The translations under genes and the position numbers were made by a program. The notes under the pieces are model-generated. The model made no database searches and had not been told where the DNA came from. It was given only the letters and a program-made list of their open reading frames with translations. This document shows, piece after piece, positions 1-5,142 of a DNA stretch of 5,142 nt; the stretch's first letter is position 1, and each line of letters opens with the position of its first letter. This stretch comes from Nitrospiria bacterium (GTDB lineage: Bacteria > Nitrospirota > Nitrospiria > Nitrospirales > UBA8639), in assembly GCA_030430725.1 (NCBI GenBank), contig JAUIKP010000280.1, positions 1-5,142 on the forward strand. Reading direction: 5' to 3'.

Positions 1-1062
1 CAAGGTGGATTTCTCAAGTTTTTCCACTATTGGCACCAAGTAGGTCAACTCTTTCCCGTCCCGTAACACAAGAATTTTGGCATTCTCACCAGGTCCAACA
101 CGCGCAACAAGTCTCGACAGTTGGTTGGGCGAATCAACTGAGCTGTCGTCTACCGACACAATGATATCCCCTGGTTTAATTCCGGCCACATGGGCGGGAT
201 CGTGTTCATAGACTTCGTTGACGAGAACCCCGTGGCCTTCCTTAATCCCAAATTGTTCCGCAAGTTCTTTTGTGAGAGATTGAATCCCGACACCAAGCCA
301 CCCACGGACCACTCGCCCATGGGACACCAATTGATCGACAACACGCGAAACCATATCGGCGGGAATGGAAAATCCTATGCCCTGTGCCATATGAATTATG
401 GCGGTATTGATGCCGATCACCTCACCTCGAAGGTTAAAGAGCGGCCCTCCTGAATTCCCAGGATTGATTGCGGCATCCGTTTGAATAAAATTTTCATAAC
501 GGGACAAATTGAGGCGTTCCCTTCCAATTCCACTGATAACGCCTAAGGTCACGGTGCGGTCTAACCCCATCGGATTTCCGACAGCCAATACCCATTGACC
601 GACTTTTAAGTCGTTGGAGTTCCCAAAGTGAGCAACTGGAAATTTTCGATCGGATTCAATTTTGAGGACCGCTATATCGGTTTCTTTATCACGTCCAATG
701 ACCCGAGCAATCATGTTGGACTTATCGGATAACCGAATATCCGCCTCCATGGCATCTTCCCCCACTACATGATTGTTAGTCACAATAATTCCATCATCCC
801 GCACGATAACACCTGAGCCACTGCCTTGAGAAAATGGAGCCCGTCGCTGAAACCCTTGTCCCTGAGCGATTTCACGAATTGGTGTAATATTGACTACCGT
901 AGGCGTCACCCGTTCTGCCAGGCTGGTGATGGCCTGTTCTATGTCTCCCAGAAGTTGAAGGCCCCTAAGTTCATTGGCTGTCTGGCTAATTGCGAGGGAT
1001 GGAGAAATTAACAACGGAAGACAATATATTGTAAATATGACCGGAAATTTAAATGAACTCAT
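1..1062 (-). CDS. htrA: HtrA/Deg-family periplasmic serine protease, 3' end beyond window
   Basis: Reading the minus strand from ATG at 1062 gives 354 codons with no stop; the gene runs off the left edge. An N-terminal signal peptide is visible (Lys5, a hydrophobic core at about residues 6-20, likely cleavage after SLA near residue 24), so the protein should act in the periplasm. The trypsin-like domain (about 45-245) has the full catalytic triad: His98 in TNNHVV, Asp129 in DKETDIAVLKI and Ser204 in NPGNSGGPL, followed by the family's GIGFSIP segment. A PDZ domain begins at about residue 253 (RGWLGVGI) and extends to about 345. Whether a second PDZ follows (DegP/DegQ type) or not (DegS type) is outside the window. 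HtrA proteins degrade or hold misfolded envelope proteins. A good ribosome binding site precedes the start. It follows plsY by 42 bases, so co-transcription is likely. The family call is firm; the exact paralogue is open. Confidence 0.95.
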   Translation of the reverse strand, partial: MSSFKFPVIFTIYCLPLLISPSLAISQTANELRGLQLLGDIEQAITSLAERVTPTVVNITPIREIAQGQGFQRRAPFSQGSGSGVIVRDDGIIVTNNHVVGEDAMEADIRLSDKSNMIARVIGRDKETDIAVLKIESDRKFPVAHFGNSNDLKVGQWVLAVGNPMGLDRTVTLGVISGIGRERLNLSRYENFIQTDAAINPGNSGGPLFNLRGEVIGINTAIIHMAQGIGFSIPADMVSRVVDQLVSHGRVVRGWLGVGIQSLTKELAEQFGIKEGHGVLVNEVYEHDPAHVAGIKPGDIIVSVDDSSVDSPNQLSRLVARVGPGENAKILVLRDGKELTYLVPIVEKLEKSTL

Positions 1063-1068
1063 GCTAAA

Positions 1069-1073
1069 CCTTA
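1069..1073 (-). promoter_or_regulatory. Ribosome binding site of htrA
   Basis: The minus strand reads TAAGG six bases before the ATG at 1062. This is the usual Shine-Dalgarno spacing and supports that start over any downstream Met. No other ATG, GTG or TTG lies in frame between the plsY stop and this ATG. Confidence 0.6.
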
Positions 1074-1104
1074 AATTTCTTAATGTCGGATAATAAATAT
1101 TATG

Positions 1105-1701
1105 TTAAATAGAAAACAGTCTCATTTTGCGTTCAGTCCCCTGCATAAGACGAAGAATATTTTCTTTGTGACAGAAAAAAATAATGGTAGTCACCACCAA
1201 AGCAAAAACCCAAAAATAGAGGTCGTAGGTCAAGAAATAAGCCAAGAATGGAAACACACTAAAAGCTAGCAGAGCGCCACCTGAAGAATATCCAAAAACC
1301 AATACCGCTCCCAACCACACCCCAACAAGAAGGCATCCAATCAACGGATGAATACCAATAATGGCTCCCAAGGCCGTGGCGACTCCTTTTCCACCTTTAA
1401 AACCCAAAAAAACGGAAAAAACATGACCAAGAACGACTGTAAAGCCTATGACAAGAATCCAGAGCCAGGGAAGCCCGACTAACCCTGCGATAACGGTCGC
1501 GACTGTGCCCTTCCCTAAATCCCCAATTAGAGTGAGTATTCCAACTTTTTTACCTGATACTCTTAAAACATTGGTAAAACCGATATTATGGCTCCCATGT
1601 GTGCGAGGATCATCCGTTCCGAAAAAGCGAGAAATGACTAGTCCAAATGGGATAGATCCTAGGAGATAGGCGCCCACCACTCCGAATAAATACAGTTCCA
1701 T
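1105..1701 (-). CDS. plsY: Acyl-phosphate:glycerol-3-phosphate acyltransferase PlsY
   Basis: This 198-residue integral membrane protein matches PlsY (usual length about 190-215). PlsY moves an acyl group from acyl-phosphate to the sn-1 position of glycerol-3-phosphate, giving lysophosphatidic acid, the first step of phospholipid synthesis in most bacteria. All three family motifs are visible: GSIPFG (15-20), GSHNIGFTN (36-44) and GFKGGKG (100-106), with GDLGKG at 60-65 and the C-terminal HKENILRLMQGTE at 178-190. Hydrophobic stretches alternate with these loops, consistent with the family's several membrane helices. The second motif is unusual, having His38 and Phe42 where the family usually has Gly and Ala. 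The start at 1701 puts the first motif at the normal distance from the N terminus; AGGA lies very close to it, and a further GGAG overlaps the pgsA stop. It lies 23 bases after pgsA, so the two phospholipid genes are probably co-transcribed. A second acyltransferase (PlsC) and the acyl-phosphate maker PlsX are not in the window. Confidence 0.96.
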   Translation of the reverse strand: MELYLFGVVGAYLLGSIPFGLVISRFFGTDDPRTHGSHNIGFTNVLRVSGKKVGILTLIGDLGKGTVATVIAGLVGLPWLWILVIGFTVVLGHVFSVFLGFKGGKGVATALGAIIGIHPLIGCLLVGVWLGAVLVFGYSSGGALLAFSVFPFLAYFLTYDLYFWVFALVVTTIIFFCHKENILRLMQGTERKMRLFSI

Positions 1702-1724
1702 TTCCTAGCGACTTGTAAGCACTC

Positions 1725-2342
1725 CTACCAATATTGTGGACTGATTTTCTTGAAAATTTGCATGAGATATCGCCAACCGGAAAATAAGGAAAAAAACAAG
1801 GCAATATACAACAGTCCGGTTCCAACAGTGGCCAGGAGATGCTCACTTTGTATCCAAACGCCTTGGAGAATAAGGCACAAGATCCCTCCGATTTGCCCGA
1901 TGACTTTGAATTTCCCAAGAGAGTCAGCCGGAACGACAAAACCCTCTTTTGCTGCGACCATCCTGGCTCCTGTCACAATCATTTCGCGTGCAATCATCAC
2001 AATTGCCAACCACACCGAGACACGCTGAAACTGCACGAGAAGAATAAGGCCGGAGGCCACCAGAAGTTTATCGGCAACCGGATCAAGCAATTTCCCTAAG
2101 TTGGTAATCTGCCCACTTTTTCTGGCCAAATATCCGTCGAGAAAATCCGTAAAAGCCGCACAAGCAAACACCAGACCGGCTGCCAAAGCTCGGTCTGGAC
2201 TAGATTCGGAAAAAAACCAGACAAAAACAGGAATTAACAGAATCCGCAAAAGGGTAAGAGAATTAGGAAGATTGAAATAGACCTCTCCCATAATTACTGT
2301 ATTTTGTTCAGGCTTTTCTTTTACTAAATCAGATTGATTCAT
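1725..2342 (-). CDS. pgsA: CDP-diacylglycerol–glycerol-3-phosphate 3-phosphatidyltransferase
   Basis: PgsA condenses CDP-diacylglycerol with glycerol-3-phosphate to give phosphatidylglycerophosphate and CMP, the committed step to phosphatidylglycerol and cardiolipin, at the inner membrane. The complete CDP-alcohol phosphatidyltransferase signature is present: Asp66, Asp69-Gly70, Ala73-Arg74, Gly83, Asp87 and Asp91, with exact family spacing. The N-terminal NLPNSLTLLRI (from 24) and the several hydrophobic segments fit PgsA rather than a phosphatidylserine synthase. At 205 residues it is slightly longer than typical (about 180-190) because of a polar N-terminal extension. An alternative ATG at 2291 (Met18) would give 188 residues, closer to the norm. 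Neither start has a clear Shine-Dalgarno, and an in-frame TGA a few codons upstream of 2342 rules out a longer protein. It begins 27 bases after kdsA. Function is secure apart from the usual difficulty of separating PgsA from close CDP-alcohol paralogues. Confidence 0.94.
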   Translation of the reverse strand: MNQSDLVKEKPEQNTVIMGEVYFNLPNSLTLLRILLIPVFVWFFSESSPDRALAAGLVFACAAFTDFLDGYLARKSGQITNLGKLLDPVADKLLVASGLILLVQFQRVSVWLAIVMIAREMIVTGARMVAAKEGFVVPADSLGKFKVIGQIGGILCLILQGVWIQSEHLLATVGTGLLYIALFFSLFSGWRYLMQIFKKISPQYW

Positions 2343-2369
2343 GAAGATTCAAATATTTCTTTTAAAAAC

Positions 2370-3218
2370 TCATGTAAGAGGAGAGATTTCTCCCTTTCCG
2401 GTTACCTGCCAAATCGCTTGAAGTTGTACTAATAAACCTCGCAATTCACTCAACCGTATCATATTGGGCCCATCTGATAATGCCTCTTCGGGTCGAGGAT
2501 GGACTTCCATAAAGAACCCGTCACATCCAGCCGCGGCTGCCGCACGGGCTAATGGCGCCACAAATTCCCGTTGTCCTGAAGAGACCGTCCCTCCACCACC
2601 AGGCAATTGCACGCTATGGGTTGCATCAAATACCACCGGATATCCCAGACTTCTCATGACGGGTAATGAGCGCATATCGACGACAAGATTTTGATAGCCG
2701 AAGCTAGCGCCACGCTCCGTTAAGAAAATTTTGCGACTTCCGGCCTCTTGAAGTTTATGGACAACATTCGCCATATCCCAAGGGGATAGAAATTGCCCTT
2801 TTTTCACGTTGATCACCCGACCGGATTGGGCAGCGGCAACAAGCAAATCGGTCTGTCGACATAAAAACGCCGGAATTTGTAATACGTCCACAATCTCAGC
2901 CACCTGAGAAACGTCGTGGGCTTCGTGAATATCCGTGAGAATGGGAATGCCTAATTCAAGGCGAATTTTCTTGAGGATGTTCAATCCTTCCTTAATGCCC
3001 AACCCCCGGAATGAAGAAATCGAGGTGCGATTGGCCTTATCATAGGACGCCTTAAAGATGTACGGGATGCGAAGATCTTTGGCAATTTCCGCAATCGCAA
3101 GAGCGGTCTCAAAAACCAATTTTTCGCTTTCTATCACACAGGGTCCCGCAATTAAAAAATGCGGACAACTCCCGCCAACGGAGAACGGGCCGATATCAAC
3201 TTGCGTTGGTTGAGCCAT
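2370..3218 (-). CDS. kdsA: 3-deoxy-8-phosphooctulonate (KDO-8-P) synthase, metal-dependent class
   Basis: KdsA is a cytoplasmic TIM-barrel enzyme that condenses phosphoenolpyruvate with D-arabinose-5-phosphate to give KDO-8-phosphate and phosphate, the first committed step to the LPS inner-core sugar KDO. The 282-residue product is full length. Landmarks are IAGPCVIES (23-31), the substrate loop KASYDKANR (56-64), PAFLCRQTD (116-124), NVKKGQF (137-143), LTERG (166-170), [12 protein letters not shown] (197-208) and MEVHP (237-241). Cys27, His201, Glu238 and Asp249 match the four metal ligands known from the Aquifex aeolicus enzyme; metal-independent enzymes such as that of E. coli have Asn at the Cys position. 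It starts 15 bases after the pyrG stop, with a weak GGA before the ATG. DAHP synthase of the related AroG/Q families is the only nearby alternative; KANR and the kdsB neighbour argue for KdsA. Confidence 0.97.
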   Translation of the reverse strand: MAQPTQVDIGPFSVGGSCPHFLIAGPCVIESEKLVFETALAIAEIAKDLRIPYIFKASYDKANRTSISSFRGLGIKEGLNILKKIRLELGIPILTDIHEAHDVSQVAEIVDVLQIPAFLCRQTDLLVAAAQSGRVINVKKGQFLSPWDMANVVHKLQEAGSRKIFLTERGASFGYQNLVVDMRSLPVMRSLGYPVVFDATHSVQLPGGGGTVSSGQREFVAPLARAAAAAGCDGFFMEVHPRPEEALSDGPNMIRLSELRGLLVQLQAIWQVTGKGEISPLT

Positions 3219-3233
3219 GATAAATCCAGGTCT

Positions 3234-4869
<1,636 letters not shown>

Positions 4870-4872
4870 GGC

Positions 4873-4880
4873 TTCCCTTT
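4873..4880 (-). promoter_or_regulatory. Shine-Dalgarno-like AAAGGGAA upstream of pyrG
   Basis: This purine-rich site on the minus strand lies three bases before an ATG at 4869 and is too far (37 bases) to serve the pyrG ATG at 4835 directly. It is the best ribosome-binding-like sequence in the kdsB-pyrG gap and decides whether the short leader frame could be translated. Confidence 0.3.
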
Positions 4881-4905
4881 CATCTGTCGACTCCACCATA
4901 TTGCT

Positions 4906-5142
4906 CTATCTATTTTCAACCCTCTCTCTCGTTCCCTGCAGTCTCTCTGGCGACTCGGGGAAATTCTTCGATAAAAGACGTTCCGCCGTAATCATATCTT
5001 CAGGAGAATCTATACGGATAGATTCGTGTTCCGTTTCCCAAACCATTATCGGAAGGCCATGTTCTAATGCCCGAAGTTGTTCTAATTTTTCTGCCTCTTC
5101 AAGATATCCCGATGGCAACTCGGCAAAGCGTAATAGATCCGA
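4906..5142 (-). CDS. kdsB: 3-deoxy-manno-octulosonate cytidylyltransferase (CMP-KDO synthetase), C-terminal part
   Basis: The reading frame is open from the right edge to the TAG at 4906-4908, giving the last 78 residues of a protein usually about 250 long; its 5' two-thirds lie beyond the window. KdsB joins KDO to CMP using CTP, activating it for transfer to lipid A in the cytoplasm. The visible part has the family's C-terminal signature: [16 protein letters not shown] (14-29 of the fragment) and [10 protein letters not shown] (41-50), matching the SIGVDTPEDL region whose first Asp helps bind magnesium in characterised enzymes. The N-terminal nucleotide-binding motifs cannot be checked. About 20 charged residues follow the conserved region, a slightly long tail. 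The TTG at 5118 is an internal Leu codon, not a start. The downstream pyrG and kdsA genes reinforce the assignment. Confidence 0.93.
   Translation of the reverse strand, partial: SDLLRFAELPSGYLEEAEKLEQLRALEHGLPIMVWETEHESIRIDSPEDMITAERLLSKNFPESPERLQGTRERVENR

Noticed and set aside
190..453. 87-codon plus-strand open frame inside htrA
   Set aside because: It lies antisense to the conserved catalytic-serine and PDZ coding region of htrA; no family resemblance.
1000..1062. Lipoprotein signal at Cys14 of HtrA
   Set aside because: The residues before the Cys (TIY) do not fit a lipobox, and a normal signal peptidase I site follows at about residue 24.
1090..1103. Perfect AT-only inverted repeat (six-base arms, two-base loop) between plsY and htrA
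   Set aside because: It has no G-C pairs, too small a loop and no following U-run, so it is not a credible terminator; AT-rich gaps produce such palindromes by chance.
1610..1939. 109-codon minus-strand frame spanning the pgsA-plsY junction
   Set aside because: It overlaps two well-supported genes in another frame, and its product shows no domain.
4906..5118. Separate small gene starting at TTG 5118
   Set aside because: The frame stays open to the window edge and the residues before the TTG continue the KdsB C-terminal sequence, so it is the end of kdsB.

Overview
The window carries six protein genes, all read from the minus strand, with gaps of only 15 to 70 bases between them. This is an ordinary, conserved chromosomal region of a bacterium with an LPS-bearing outer membrane. 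In transcription order (right to left) it holds the 3' end of kdsB (CMP-KDO synthetase, cut by the right edge), pyrG (CTP synthase), kdsA (KDO-8-phosphate synthase), pgsA (CDP-diacylglycerol–glycerol-3-phosphate phosphatidyltransferase), plsY (acyl-phosphate:glycerol-3-phosphate acyltransferase) and an HtrA/Deg-family secreted serine protease (cut by the left edge). I see no strong terminator or divergent gene between them, so a single transcription unit is the simplest reading. No RNA gene, mobile element, CRISPR array or notable repeat was found, and no gap exceeds 70 bases.

The genes share a theme of envelope building. KdsA makes the phosphorylated precursor of KDO, the inner-core sugar of LPS. 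KdsB activates KDO with CTP. PyrG makes CTP, which is also needed for the CDP-diacylglycerol used by PgsA. PlsY starts phospholipid synthesis by acylating glycerol-3-phosphate. HtrA is a periplasmic protease/chaperone that looks after envelope proteins. The intermediate LPS steps (arabinose-5-phosphate isomerase and KDO-8-P phosphatase) are not in the window.

Organism: KDO genes plus an exported HtrA indicate a diderm (Gram-negative type) bacterium. G+C looks moderate, somewhat under 50% by eye. KdsA is of the metal-dependent (Aquifex-like) class, and the kdsB-pyrG-kdsA order is common in several diderm phyla. My tentative guess is a lineage such as Nitrospirota or a relative, with low confidence, because the sequence alone does not settle it.

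I looked for a hidden system on both strands and did not find a convincing one. The points most worth a second look are a possible short leader peptide overlapping the pyrG start, an altered phosphate-loop motif in PlsY, and the grouping of CTP supply with CTP-using envelope enzymes.
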